Of a stretch of DNA of 5,528 nt, positions 5,527-5,528 are shown piece by piece (position 1 is the first letter of the stretch; each line of letters opens with the position of its first letter). The stretch spans positions 1 to 5,528 of the forward strand of contig JAITQR010000309.1 of the NCBI GenBank assembly GCA_031288815.1. Reading direction: 5' to 3'. The notes below the pieces were generated by a model. It had not been told where the DNA came from and made no database searches. It saw only the letters and a program-made list of their open reading frames with translations. This DNA is from Treponema sp. (GTDB taxonomy: Bacteria; Spirochaetota; Spirochaetia; Treponematales; Breznakiellaceae). The translations under genes were made by a program, and so were the position numbers.

Positions 5527-5528
5527 GT

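Overview
The window carries one tightly packed gene cluster, read entirely from the minus strand, plus a short leader region and the end of an unidentified gene. In transcription order, from right to left, it holds: the C-terminal end of an unrecognised helical protein (5362-5526); a likely promoter (5300-5328); a 29-residue, very basic protein of the AURKAIP1/COX24 (bS22/mS38-like ribosomal) family (5141-5230); a gene-free stretch of about 270 bases full of hairpins; then dxs, cdaA, a ybbR-type gene, acpS and a DUF2225 protein that runs off the left edge. No plus-strand gene is supported. I saw no tRNA, rRNA, insertion sequence or CRISPR array.

The best guess for the host is a spirochaete of the Treponema group, perhaps a gut treponeme. 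This rests on the combination of a tiny AURKAIP1/COX24 protein (known mainly from Spirochaetes, Bacteroidetes and Actinobacteria), the cdaA-ybbR-acpS arrangement, and a DUF2225 zinc-ribbon protein. The base composition is GC-rich by eye. The assignment comes from recalled family resemblance and is not a search result.

From dxs onward every gene overlaps the next: dxs/cdaA by 23 bases, cdaA/ybbR by 20, ybbR/acpS by 4 (ATGA) and acpS/DUF2225 by 4 (ATGA). This implies one transcript with translational coupling. The functions converge on the cell envelope and core metabolism: DXS feeds the MEP isoprenoid pathway (hence undecaprenyl carriers and quinones), CdaA makes the second messenger c-di-AMP, the YbbR protein is its probable membrane partner, and AcpS activates acyl carrier protein for lipid synthesis. 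The last gene has no established role.

The most interesting regulatory signal is between the small ribosomal-type gene and dxs. A two-tier hairpin ends in a T-run only 16 bases before the dxs ATG, and no good ribosome binding site is visible there. There is no room for a promoter between that hairpin and dxs, so it looks like an attenuator or conditional terminator controlling the whole dxs-cdaA cluster.
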